A stretch of 64,000 bases of DNA from Aspergillus flavus. Lineage: Eukaryota > Ascomycota > Eurotiomycetes > Eurotiales > Aspergillaceae. Each line of letters opens with the position of its first letter. The first letter of the stretch is position 1. This document shows positions 24,774 through 35,126 of this stretch, piece by piece. The DNA lies in NCBI RefSeq assembly GCF_009017415.1, contig NC_092409.1:3658001-3722000 (forward strand). The letters run 5' to 3'. Made by a program: the position numbers and the translations under genes. The notes beneath the pieces are model-generated. The model saw nothing but the letters and a program-made list of their open reading frames with translations. It did not search any database and had not been told where the DNA came from.

Positions 24774-26063
24774 GTTGACATGAATGGTGCAACGACGTGA
24801 CCAACCGATCCTGTAATTGCAAGTGCCCATTGACTTTTATTCAATCTGTCGATATCCACGGCGTTTTCTGGCGGGTTCTAAAAACGCTAGCGGGTGCCTG
24901 TTGGCGCTCCCAATAGCATCAGACGACCGTACTCATTGGGAGGAAACTGCACGATAAAATCCGCACTCCGAGGTCTTGCTGGAACTGTTCCGGTGAGATG
25001 TGGGCCGGGCTTCTTTCTACCCTTGAACTCGAGTCCCTTGATTTTTTCTTTATTGGCATCTTGTTGATCCTTTTTATGATTCGCCAAAAAGTTTCTTCAG
25101 TTCCAGGCGGCTGTATATTGTATATAATCCTTATGTTTATCATGTTACCTATGTTGGAAACTCTTAAGGAATAATAGGAAAGGATGTCATTTTGATCTGT
25201 GTCTTGATTGTAACTGATCCCTGGTATGAGGGTAGAAGTGCTAGAAAGAAGTAACACTATTATTTCTCTGACGTAGAGATTCTAGGTATAACGAATAAAA
25301 AAGGGAGGGCAAATGGACTACAGGTGAGTTCCTGCTGTACCAAGTAGATGGGGAAGTGTTACTAAGAGGCTATCAACTTTGGTATGGAGATACCGGCTAG
25401 ACTGCATCTCTTCTGAGGATAAGCTTCTGCCGCTTAGAAATTCCCGTAAGGAATGACTGGAACCCTCATCCCATGTTACAGGACACCTCTTCGTATACAT
25501 TGAGAAGAAATGCAATTTGAGACGTTCTCATCAATCTTTAGGGAATATCCAGATACCCCCCTTGTTGGCAAAAGCTATCTAAGCCACTCATTATATGCAA
25601 TATGCGATATAAATATACATGAATCATCTCAAAACTAAATATAATATCTGAGTATAACCTGCAGGGGCTACTTCCCCGGACGGAGAATATCGCCCTAATA
25701 CATCGTACTTCTCAGCCAGAGGCATACTTCCAGTCTTTGTCTTTACTTGAGTGGGATTGGAGTCTAGTTCTCTTTTTTCTCTAAGTTTATTCGAGGTTTT
25801 CCTAACCCAAGAATAGTACGCTCAGACGTTCATTATGGCCAAGAAGGAAATGGACATTTGATAGTGTGTCCCATGTAGCTAACACTGAGAAACAGAAAAA
25901 GGAATAGAAAAAAGGACTTGTTAAGTCAATTATTCCCAGTAACACCTCCTCGGTCATAAAAAGGAACTCTCCTAATAGGTCTCACACTAGCTTTAACAGC
26001 AGCATTCATCTTTATACCTGGGATATTATGTTCCCCATCATGCATACAAACCTCCCTCAACCC
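24774..26063. other. Gene-free stretch
   Basis: 1.29 kb downstream of ilv2, A/T-leaning, with only short incidental open frames. I see no recognisable gene or relic here. Confidence 0.45.
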
Positions 26064-26448
26064 CTACACACGTAGTCCACTGATAGCGTCCAACCCATCT
26101 TCCTCGTCGCCGGCACTAGTCCCGCCTTTACTCAACTCAATCGTCGCATCCTTCCGACCCCAGATATGCACCGTAGGAATACAAATCAGCTTGCCATTCA
26201 TACCCCTTCTCAGTGCCCTTAACTTAGGCACCTTGCGAGAGGGCGAAATTACCATCACAGGGACCCTCAGCTTGATATAGGCGTCGAGAAGGTCGAGGGC
26301 CTTGGCGCGGCTGGTGACGTCGTTGCTTTTCAGGTAGCCGTAGAATGAGCCCTTCGTGGAGGTTATGCCGTCGAGTTCAGGCCATATCTCTGTAGTGGCA
26401 TTCGTACTTGGGAGCTGGTTCCCCAGCCGTCAAGGCTAGATAACGCAT
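26064..26448 (-). pseudogene. Relic of an FSH1-family serine hydrolase
   Basis: Read on the minus strand, the relic opens at an ATG at 26448 with MRYLA. After a one-base frame change it continues LDGWGTSSQV, matching the family opening MRYL-LHG-GTSS. Then come KGSFYGYL and SRAKALDLLDAYI, and finally MNGKLICIPTVHIWGRKDAT, which matches the C-terminal strand carrying the catalytic aspartate and leading to the histidine. The central GxSxG nucleophile region is missing, and at least one frameshift and an internal deletion are present. FSH1-type hydrolases often sit beside polyketide synthases, where LovG-like members release the product. With the PKS relic 1 kb away this is best read as part of a dead polyketide locus. 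Function is lost. Confidence 0.7.
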
Positions 26449-27424
26449 CTTGTGATGGAGATCCGGAGTGTTTATTCGGGGACAAGGCTCAAGGTACACC
26501 ACAAGAAAGAAACTGAGAAATCCACGACGGTGAGTGAGAATGACTGTCATCGGTATAGATGCTGCTACTAAATGATAGCCCTAACCTCGGAAACGGCACG
26601 TCCGATAAGGTTGCATTGGCGTGGATTAAACTAGTGGGGCTGGAACTTTCTTTCTGGAGCTCGGCGGAGCTCAACATCCTCGATCCAGATGACTTGCTTC
26701 CACTTAGTCTTAGAATTGACTTGGATTGGCGTATAATGTGTCGAGTGATATATACTGCCAGTATAAGTGAGGTTTATGCCGCGTTGTCAAAGAGAGCCCA
26801 GGATTCACTTATCGTTGTAATACATCAATGCTCGATATAAATATATGTATGACGGGCATCACTTGCCTGGGGCGGTCTTCTGAGATTGACTTCTTCTTAT
26901 CATTAGATTTGGCCATGGCTGCAACGCTGATTTCAAGCAATGCCGGGGGGGGGAAGAGGGTCAATAACAGCTTTTCATCTCCTAATGCACCCCCGAACTC
27001 GGTTGACGGCAAAGATCGAGTCAGAATGTTGCCACCATTTGATTATCCTTTCTTTTTCCAGAGACAGATTCTCGGGCCTTCTTCTGGAAGCTCATGGCAT
27101 CTGGAAAATCCATGGTTTCCGAGTTTCCTCAAGACTAATTGACCAACACTATCCTTTCTGGAAAGCGTTGCGAATGGGTCTGGCTACTTTTGAAATATGT
27201 GGTTTCGTTTGTTCATTGTCGAAGAAAATCCTGGGAGTCAGAGATATGAAGTGCACAGCTGATTCTATACTGAACGTTTGCTCACTTGAAGGGAGTCGTG
27301 CTACTAGGTTGGTAATTTTGTCAATCGAGTTGGGAGCCAGCAGACATACAAACACATACGCAACGATCATCGACACGCCAGTGCCGATTGTCACTGGCTA
27401 GCACAGACCGGGTGAATGAAGGGT
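26449..27424. other. Unassigned stretch between the two relics
   Basis: Nearly 1 kb with several open frames of up to about 150 codons but no motif I can place. It may hold decayed or rearranged parts of the polyketide locus. A run of nine or ten G lies near 26943-26952. Confidence 0.4.
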
Positions 27425-28154
27425 TTCCAAAGCACTTCGAAACTTGGTTCTACTCTCACGGCACATTGTGGAATTTGACTGTGAACTTGTGTTGTTCGTA
27501 CGTCGACTAAAGACTAGTGATGCTATTATATACTGTCCGAAGTGCGACATATCGGATGTAAAATCCTTGGCCGCAGCGTTAGATTATTTAAATTCTATCT
27601 GCCGCCTATCAAAGGGCATATTCAGGCGGCAATGGGTCTTAGAGTTAAGTTGAATTGCTGCATACGTAAAGTTCGTCTTGATAAGAATAAAATGCTGAGA
27701 GAAATCTCATAGGACTCAGGACATTGCCAGCGACTCGGCTCTGGAAGAGATGCTATCTCGGTGGACCTCAATGGCTAATGGCTGGATCCTGGAGCCGGTT
27801 GTTTAATCCTATATCAGTCGGGTTCTGCTAAAATGGCTGGTGATACCATTAGCGTAGGCAAGGGGTCGGTCTGATTGAACAACTCGAGGCTGTTACTTCG
27901 GTTATTGAAGCTGTAGAAGTTGTGACTAATGCCACTGTAAGAAACCTATGCTAAGCTCTCTAATCTCTGTAGATATATCTGATATCGCTAAGCCTTTGCA
28001 TGCCTATGGGGTCGACTCTCTTATCACCGTGGAGATGCGAAACTGGTTTATGCAGACTTCCAGAGTTGATGAGACAGTTTTTGAGATCTTGGGCGGCGCA
28101 GCAGCCGCAACACTGGGGCGAACAATCTTTGATAAGAGAAAGCCTGTGACATGA
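27425..28154 (+). pseudogene. Relic of a highly reducing polyketide synthase: KR and ACP tail
   Basis: Two PKS blocks survive. At 27425-27640 a ketoreductase fragment shows RNLVLLSRHIVE, then CPKCDISDVKSLAAALDYL, then PPIKG and IQAAM, the order found in fungal reducing KR domains. At 27880-28154 an acyl-carrier-protein domain shows SSLISVDISDIAKPLHAYGV followed by DSLITVEMRNWF, including the serine of the GxDSL motif that carries phosphopantetheine, then EILGGAAAATLGRTI and a stop. Between them the frame is broken by stops and indels, and most of the KR is gone. Upstream KS, AT, DH and ER domains are absent, so the gene cannot be functional. An intact ACP-like reading frame of 68 codons may mislead gene predictors. 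Confidence 0.82.
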
Positions 28155-28727
28155 GGAAATTGTTCACTGTTTCACATCTGTGTTGTCCCGGTAAATGAAT
28201 AACACTAGCCCAAGCCCACGTGGTGTCAAGATCTGCACACATCTCAATCATGCTTGGGATAAGCTCTATTTCCAACTGAGAGCACTCATGAAACGTCTTT
28301 TGAAACGTTTCCTTCCGTAGTCTTCGTTTGGATGGATTCCAACAGGCATACCCTTGTCGATATTTTATTGGGTGTCAAATATTAAGGGGTTTGTTGAATC
28401 GTCGCTTTTATTGTCTGGGGAACTCTTAAAGCTTCCGTACGATCAGCGAAGGGATTAGACTTCAGAATTTAATCCAATGAGACGGTAGTTCACTGTTTGA
28501 TCGACTCAACTCAATCTCAGGTTGTTTCGGACTGAAACCAAAGACGAGGGAGGGAAAGAAGGGGAAGCGTCAGATTTAAGTTCGCTCAAGGCCATTCTAT
28601 TGAGATGGAAACAATGGCCTGTCAATGCACTTCAATTCAATTCTGGTCAGACTCTTTTTTAAACCCATTCAGTCGCACTCTCTTCGGCGTGTCGAACATT
28701 ACTCACCTTTTCTTTTCTCTACAAATC
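28155..28727. promoter_or_regulatory. Upstream region of the elongase gene
   Basis: About 570 bp between the PKS relic and the elongase start. It has pyrimidine-rich sequence before the ATG (TTTTCTTTTCTCTAC near 28709-28723). No gene was seen. Confidence 0.4.
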
Positions 28728-29757
28728 ATGGCTATAGAGTCGTTTCCCATTCCATCTCTCGACAGACCTTTTGGTGTGCACCTATGGCCTCACTTCAGCA
28801 GAGCCTTCGAACTTGTTGCAGGTTACCCTGCTGATGAATTCAAGTTTGTTGTGGGGACCACTCCTATGTCAACGCTTAGGGAGACATCGATCTTTGTGGC
28901 TGTTTATTACACAATCATCTTTGGGGGCCGTGAAGTGATGCGGAACCGAGCCCCGTTCAAACTAAGGTCGCTGTTTCTGGTCCACAACTTCTACCTCACG
29001 GCTATCAGTGCCATTCTGCTCGCGCTTTATATAGAGGAGCTCGTTCCTACCGTCTTTCGAAGAGGCATTTTCTACGCCATATGTCATCGGGACGGTGGCT
29101 GGACGAACCGCCTAGTTGTTCTATACTACGTAGGTGAAGCATTTACACCAATATTGCATAGACCAGATGCTAAGACTTCGTCAGTTGACATACTTAACTA
29201 AATACCTCGAGCTTCTTGATACCATATTCTTGTTTCTCAAGAAAAAGCCACTGACATTCCTCCACTGCTACCACCATGGAGCGACAGCCGTTCTGTGCTA
29301 CACACAGCTGATCGGTAACACAGCTGTTTCATGGGTCCCCATCACGCTGAACTTGCTAGTTCATGTTGTTATGTACTGGTACTACTTCCAAAGTGCTCGT
29401 GGCATCCGCATTTGGTGGAAGGAGTGGGTGACCCGTCTTCAAATCATACAGTTTGTCATCGACTTGGGCTTCGTATATTTTGCCTCTTACACCTACTTTA
29501 CCTCGGAATATTTTCCCTGGATGCCGAACGCCGGCCACTGCGCGGGAGAGGAGTTCGCCGCGTTTGCGGGTATTATCGTGATCAGCTCCTACCTTGCTCT
29601 CTTCATCCTGTTCTACTTTGCCACATACAACAAGGATGGCAAGCCTCCCAGTACCCGCCGAACTCTCCGACGCATGTCCCAAGCAGAGGTAAACCCCAAA
29701 GCTACGGGCAGCAAGACCGGCAATGCCTCGGTTCGGGCTCGGAAAGTTCCAGCGTAA
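28728..29757 (+). CDS. ELO-family very-long-chain fatty acid elongase
   Basis: ELO proteins are ER membrane condensing enzymes that add two carbons from malonyl-CoA to fatty acyl-CoA. Two exons, 28728-29129 and 29185-29757, give 324 aa with a 55-bp phase-0 intron. The splice restores LYY-LTYLTKYLELLDTIF, the family signature KxxExxDT. The diagnostic histidine box HCYHH lies at about 161-165, followed by the MYWYYF segment (HVVMYWYYFQSARG). Several hydrophobic spans (for example LFLVHNFYLTAISAILLALY and IIVISSYLALFILFYFATY) fit a seven-helix membrane protein. The C-terminus is basic (RARKVPA). It resembles the ELO2/ELO3 group that supplies sphingolipid fatty acids, but the subtype is not certain. 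The neighbouring PKS relic is probably unrelated. Confidence 0.92.
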
Positions 29758-30459
29758 GACGATTTTTGCACAGTAATGCCAGGCAATATGACATAGTCAA
29801 GGTGGCGTTGATGTTCTGAGACTAAGGGAATTAAAGGGATCTTGATGAACTTAGTATCGAGTCCAACATGAGTCATGTATAATAGGGTATAGGGTAGGAT
29901 GTTGTAGTAATGTGTAACATAATACAAGTATAAAAAGCATACTAGGAACCGGATTCAGGAGTAAGATGGTAATCATGGGTGATTATCAGATGAGCCAGAT
30001 AGATTGTACCTGAGCTACTGCGTATCAATTTGACATGCTGCAGCTCAATCCAATGGTCTTCCATACTCTGATGAAGCCGCAATGATAGTGGAAAGTGATG
30101 TGATAGAGACTAGACTGGAAAAGGCAGAATATCCCCGGGTCGAGAGTTATTCCGCCTCTCCAAGCCCCGCAAGGCCCCACGTGACGAGTTGAAAGCCAGT
30201 TTTCGCCTCTCCAAAGCCGCGGTTGGCACCCGAAGCACTAGCAGCTTCCTTAGTGGCAGTTCCGATAACTAAGAGCTGCCTGGTGACTGAAACCTACCCC
30301 ATCAGTCTCGCCGCAAACTCTTTCCCCTGTCTTACCTCACATGAATCGATGAATACTCAGTCGGCACTCCCTCGCAGGATGTACAGTTGTGCTTTTTTAC
30401 CCCAGTAGTACCATCAACCTTTCTCGTCATTTGACCCATCTTGCTTGAGCCACTAAACT
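29758..30459. other. Intergenic region, elongase to RING-CH gene
   Basis: About 700 bp. The first part is an A/T-rich 3' region and the second half the promoter of the RING-CH gene, with a repeated GCCTCTCCAA element near 30153 and 30207. No gene was seen. Confidence 0.4.
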
Positions 30460-31884
30460 ATGGAGTCAATCCCGGGCTACTCAGCCTCCCCAGGCAGACC
30501 GCGATCTTCCGATAACGCTTCTACCAGACACGAAGGAGCGTCAAGACCCGACACATCTACCTCTCCAACGATAGAATCAATGGAGGATAACGAGACTGTC
30601 TTTCTCAATAAGCCTTCGTCAAGTGAAGGCAACGTCTCCGGCGCAGCGCCGATTCAGACTTCCCACCCCGTCGATACATCAAATGACGAACCACGTAAAT
30701 GTTGGATTTGCTACACTGACGAGACCGAAGACTCCCCTCTAAATACAGAATGGCGCTCCCCTTGTCCATGTGCCTTGACGGCTCACGAAGCGTGCCTACT
30801 AGATTGGCTTGCCGACTTAGAAAATCCCCGATCTCGGAAACGAAACGGCCGCAACGCAAAGATGATGTGCCCCCAGTGTAAATCCGAGATTGTCGTCTCG
30901 CGCCCACGCAGCTATATTGTCGATACGGTTCGGATGTTGGAGCGGGTTGCTGGCCGGCTGGTTCTTCCCGGGATGGTGTTCACGCTCGCGGGCACTGTCT
31001 GGGCCGGATGCTGTGCGCACGGCGTATATTCGATGTATTTTGTGTTCGGTCCGGAGGATGCCCGGCAACTCCTGGAAGAAAGCGCAGATGGACCATGGAA
31101 CTCGAGTCTCAATCTTGGGCTGCCGCTCATCCCATTGGTGTTAATCTTCTCGCGGACTCGTTATGCGGAAGGTCTGCTTCCAGCTATCCCAGTACTGTTC
31201 TTCGCCACACATAACCCCGGTCATGATCCCGATTTCGATCTTTGGCCACCCAGCGCCGCGATGACGTTTGCGGCTCTCCCGTATGTCAAAAGCTTCTATA
31301 GCACCATTTACGAAAGGCTCTTTGGCAAGTTGGAAAGGAGATGGATCGCGGAGGTGCAGCCCCGGCAATCGGATGTCAACGAGTTCGACGACAATGCGCC
31401 GCCCGAACACCCGGAGGCCGACCCTCCTAGGGATGATGGAGATGGCCATATCCTAATGGAAATTGATTTGGAATTACAAGTGGGAATGGGCGACAACGGG
31501 GCCGGTGATCAAGGCCAAAACCAGGGCGCTGCTCAGAATGGGCAGATGGGACTGGGCCGACGAGACGACCTGATCCACGAAACGAGCAACCTGGCTGATA
31601 TCATCCTCGGGGCTCTCGCGTTTCCGGCGATATCCGCTTCGATGGGCGGGCTACTCAAGTACGTCCTACCGAAGGCATGGACGGCTGCTCCGTCCGCGTT
31701 GGAGCGTAGCCGGCCAGGACTTCTACAGACACGATGGGGGCGAAGTGTGGTCGGCGGCTGTGCCTTTGTTCTGCTCAAAGATGCATTGGTTCTGTACTGC
31801 AGATGGAAGCTGGCGCAAACCCACCGGCGACGGAGGGTGCTGAACTACGACAAAGCCAAGAAGCAGGTGGTGGGTAAACGGTGA
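30460..31884 (+). CDS. RING-CH (MARCH-type) membrane E3 ubiquitin ligase
   Basis: Single-exon gene of 474 aa. A Ser/Thr/Pro-rich N-terminus precedes a C4HC3 RING-CH finger: C81, C84, C102, C104, H109, C112, C137, C140, reading CWICYTDE, CPCALTAHEACLLDWL and CPQCKSEI. RING-CH fingers recruit E2 enzymes, usually in membrane proteins of the ER, Golgi or endosomes. Downstream are hydrophobic spans near 160-185 (LVLPGMVFTLAGTVWAGCC), 215-245 and in the C-terminal third, consistent with several membrane helices. A disordered acidic segment lies between them (PPEHPEADPPRDDGDGH). The basic tail is HRRRRVLNYDKAKKQVVGKR. The start at 30460 is the first ATG of the frame. It is not the large Doa10/Ssm4 type; the substrate is unknown. 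Confidence 0.86.
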   Translation: MESIPGYSASPGRPRSSDNASTRHEGASRPDTSTSPTIESMEDNETVFLNKPSSSEGNVSGAAPIQTSHPVDTSNDEPRKCWICYTDETEDSPLNTEWRSPCPCALTAHEACLLDWLADLENPRSRKRNGRNAKMMCPQCKSEIVVSRPRSYIVDTVRMLERVAGRLVLPGMVFTLAGTVWAGCCAHGVYSMYFVFGPEDARQLLEESADGPWNSSLNLGLPLIPLVLIFSRTRYAEGLLPAIPVLFFATHNPGHDPDFDLWPPSAAMTFAALPYVKSFYSTIYERLFGKLERRWIAEVQPRQSDVNEFDDNAPPEHPEADPPRDDGDGHILMEIDLELQVGMGDNGAGDQGQNQGAAQNGQMGLGRRDDLIHETSNLADIILGALAFPAISASMGGLLKYVLPKAWTAAPSALERSRPGLLQTRWGRSVVGGCAFVLLKDALVLYCRWKLAQTHRRRRVLNYDKAKKQVVGKR

Positions 31885-32161
31885 CAACAGTCTGTCTTTC
31901 GGTAGCAGCGCTACTCTTCTTATGATACTCAATGTGACGATGCATGGCAAGGGCGTTTTGCATGGGATTTGGATGAATACTGATACACTCTTTATCTGCA
32001 TATTGGCTCTTCTCTTTCCTCCATTCTCATGTTCTATACAAAATGCCACATATATTCAATTGGGGAATGACTGTCTTTCCCCAAACTTCCAGCCAGACCA
32101 AACCATGCGAGTCCAATAATAAAAGCATCAACATCCACAATCATAAGGAACCCCAAAGATA

Positions 32162-32860
32162 TCACCCCTTCACAATACCCACAACATCCGCCAAAGAATC
32201 CACCACATAATCGGGCCCCAACCCCTCACAAGCCTCCCGATCCCCATACCCATATCGACACCAACACACCCTCCCCCCAATATTCCTCGCAAACTGAATA
32301 TCCGCCACCGTATCCCCAACCACCAAGACACCCTCGTCCGCGACCACGTTTATTCCAAACCTCTCCCCCAGAACGGGAACAAGCACATCCACAAAACTCG
32401 CCGGATCCGGCTTCCGCTGCGCCCCAGGCGTCTTATCCCCGATAATCAGCTCCTCGGGCACATACCCAGCCAATCCGTTCCTTTCCAACGCCGTCTTCAC
32501 CGCCGCCACGCCCTTATTACTGACAATAGCGATGGGCACATGATGGGCCTTGAGTTCTGTCAAGAGCTCCTGGGCACCGGGGAAGGCTTTGATGAGGAGT
32601 TGGCCGTGGGTGGCGTAGAGGGCGCGGTATTTGTCGATCCAGTGGTTTTCTTGGGCTGTGAATGTTGCGGGGTCCGGGTGGAGGGCGCGGAAGGTGTCGG
32701 CGAGGCCGGCGCCGCTGGCGATGAGACGGTGGATTTCGGGCTGGGGAGGAGCGTGGGTGGGGAGGAGGGCGTCGAAGGTCAATTTGATGGTTTGGGAGAT
32801 GGATTCGTGGGTGTCGAAGAGGGTGCCGTCGAAGTCGAAGATGGCGAGGGTTGTAGGCAT
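32162..32860 (-). CDS. HAD-superfamily phosphatase (phosphoglycolate-phosphatase-like)
   Basis: 232 aa, one exon. HAD motifs are all present: motif I DFDGTLFDT with nucleophile D9 and acid D11, motif II IVSNKG, the lysine of motif III in QRKPDP, and motif IV GDTVADI. The C1-type alpha-helical cap lies between motifs I and II (about residues 18-95). This is the Gph/PGP-like branch, which hydrolyses small phosphoesters; the exact substrate cannot be read from sequence. The start at 32860 (MPTTLAIFDFDGT) places the nucleophile at the usual distance. An in-frame upstream extension of 12 codons (MERKIIEKNLFK) exists but is less likely. The coding strand is C-rich in the 5' half and G-rich in the 3' half. 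Confidence 0.87.
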   Translation of the reverse strand: MPTTLAIFDFDGTLFDTHESISQTIKLTFDALLPTHAPPQPEIHRLIASGAGLADTFRALHPDPATFTAQENHWIDKYRALYATHGQLLIKAFPGAQELLTELKAHHVPIAIVSNKGVAAVKTALERNGLAGYVPEELIIGDKTPGAQRKPDPASFVDVLVPVLGERFGINVVADEGVLVVGDTVADIQFARNIGGRVCWCRYGYGDREACEGLGPDYVVDSLADVVGIVKG

Positions 32861-34007
32861 TTTGAATAAATTCTTTTCAATGATTTTTCTTTCCAAGGAT
32901 GGAGGGGAATTGGTTGTGTGGAGGGGTTGTTTTGTTTCTTTATAGTCAATCTCAGTTGATTGTTATGTTATGTTACAGTACATGGGAGATCTATTTCTAG
33001 GGTTCAGGTTAAGCATGATTTATGGGTTCGGGTGGGGAAGTGAATTCGGGAGGGGCCGTGGAGTTTTTACTTTAGATAAATTAAGGACGAGGGGTTTGGG
33101 TTACGTGGCGGTGGCCCATTCTTGCATATACTATACTATTACTATACTGTTGATGTCGTATTGAGTTACTAGTGCTTATTTGTCTCGTGTATTTTTATTT
33201 GGCTGTGTACATGGTCTGTACATATGGCTAGGTTGAATCTTATGCAGTCCTTCTGGATGGTAAATGGTAGGGCTGATCGACCTCTTTCTAGGCATGTAAC
33301 GAGGAAGCAAGGGGATTTCCCAGTGGTATTTCTGGGTTGTTAGCAGTGGCCGTGAGAAAGGTCGTACTGTACGGAGTACCAGTTATTGTTTTGTAGCAGT
33401 CACGATTAATTTCCACTCCAGCGTCAGAGAGAGTGCAGTACATGTTGAGTACTAGCCCGAGCTAAGTTGTAGACCATAATACTCCGTACGGAGTACAGTG
33501 TCCCAAAATAGTCTACTACCGATAACATGGACTACTGTGTCCAGGGAAAGTCTGGATCAATTTCCACATGAGAGGAAAATATTTACATTCATGCTATGAA
33601 GCTAGATCTCTATAAATAAACGAAATCTTGACAATCTGAGTAATATTATCAAATCGAGTATGCTATGTGAAGCCGTCTCACATTTAGGTTTAGGGCTTGA
33701 CGGGGCCTTGAGACGAGATGCCACTTGGAAAGAATCAAGGATATCCTACAGGAGTTCTATTACTACGCTAAACAGAGTAGCCGACTGACGCTAATTAATG
33801 TCTTTCCGTCTCAGCTAATATATGTAATTGTAATTGGTTCAGTCCGACCTGTAAGATAAATACAACAACCATGTGATACATGCAGCAGCAACGAAGTATA
33901 AATACCAAAGTACAACCTCATCATCACCAACCACGCTGTATAACAAACACCCTCTACACAGCACCTCAACCCCCCAAAAGACAAGAAGATACAAGAAAAG
34001 CAACAAA
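32861..34007. promoter_or_regulatory. Divergent intergenic region with TACTCCGTACGGAGTA palindrome
   Basis: 1.15 kb between the HAD gene and the fusion gene, which are read apart. It contains a perfect 16-bp palindrome TACTCCGTACGGAGTA near 33480-33495 and a second GTACGGAGTAC at about 33370-33380. No gene was seen. The last 100 bp before 34008 are A/C-rich. Confidence 0.5.
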
Positions 34008-35076
34008 ATGCTCCAACCCGCCCCAATCCACACCCTCCCCCCAACCGACCCAACCCTAACCACCCACATCCCAACCTTCCTCTCCCCAACCACCACCCCC
34101 CAAAAAATGCAATCCACCATCCACGCCCTCACCACCGAACTAATCACCACCGCCAAAACCCACGACCCAAATCTCACCAACCCAACCATGATCCCCATCC
34201 TCCGCGGCGCCCTCCCCATGTACGTTGCCGCGGCTCCCCTCTTCCCAACCACGACCTGCATCCTAGCCCGCTGCAGCAAGAAAAAGGGCACGAAGGAAGT
34301 GGTGGTCGAGTGGCCGGGTCGAAGGCCGTTTCCGCCGGCGGAAGATGAGGGCAAGATAGTGGTGTTGGATACGTTGGTTGCGACGGGGGATACGGTGGTT
34401 CGGGTCTGTGAGGAGCTTTGGGAGATGAGTTCTGGGACTGGTGGTGCAAGGAGGGAGAGGTCGGTGGTTGTGTTGTGTTGTTATGCGGCGCCGGAGGCGT
34501 TAGAGAGGATTGCTGCGTGTCCGGTGGTGGAGTATGTGGTTGTTGCGATGAGGGCGGAGAGGTGCGATGAGCATGGGTATTTGGTGCCGTATACTCATGG
34601 CGATATTGGGGATAAGATTTACGGGGCTGCGTGGAAGGGGAAGCAGGAGGTGGTGGTGGCGGAGGGGGAGGATGTGGATTGTGTGCTTTCCGGGGTGGAG
34701 GGTTTGTTGGTTAGGAATGGGGGATTGTGGGAGTTGACGGGGGATGGCTTGGGTATTGAACGCGAGATTCGGTTTCCTTCGTTTAAGAAGGCTTGGGTGA
34801 GTTTGTTCTGTGTTTCTTGACTTGTGGTTACTTTGCTAACTGGTTTGAAGGCTTTTATGCAGCTGGTTGCTGATGCGGCGGCCAAGTATCGTCATCATCC
34901 GGAGTGGACGAATGTACGTTGTCTTGAGTTTCTGTTTGATATCGTTGTATTTTACTGACATCTATATGCAGGTCTATAATAAGGTCTCTATACGCTGGAC
35001 CACGCATCAACCGAAAGGTTTGACCGAGTTGGACGTGAAGCTGGCCCAGCTCTGTGATAGTTACTGTGAAACGTAA
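34008..35076 (+). CDS. Fusion of a uracil-phosphoribosyltransferase-like domain and pterin-4a-carbinolamine dehydratase
   Basis: Three exons (34008-34796, 34851-34913, 34972-35076) give 318 aa. Residues about 20-235 resemble UPRT-type phosphoribosyltransferases: PILRGALPMYVAAAPLFP, then the PRPP loop IVVLDTLVATGDTVV at about 117-131, then CCYAAPEALERI and DIGDKIYGA near the uracil-binding end. Residues about 245-318 are a pterin-4a-carbinolamine dehydratase (PCD/DCoH) domain, with IEREIRFPSFKKAWAFM, the catalytic KYRHHPEWTNVYNKV, and TTHQPKGLTELD spread over all three exons. The introns fall only in the PCD part. PCD recycles tetrahydrobiopterin cofactor; UPRT makes UMP from uracil. The joint role is unknown. 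Splice joins are phase-correct and restore HHPEWTN-VYNKV, so the fusion is not an annotation artefact. Confidence 0.8.
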
Positions 35077-35126
35077 AGCTGGTGCATGCCGATATACCTC
35101 AATCAAGTCTATTACTATATCACTCT

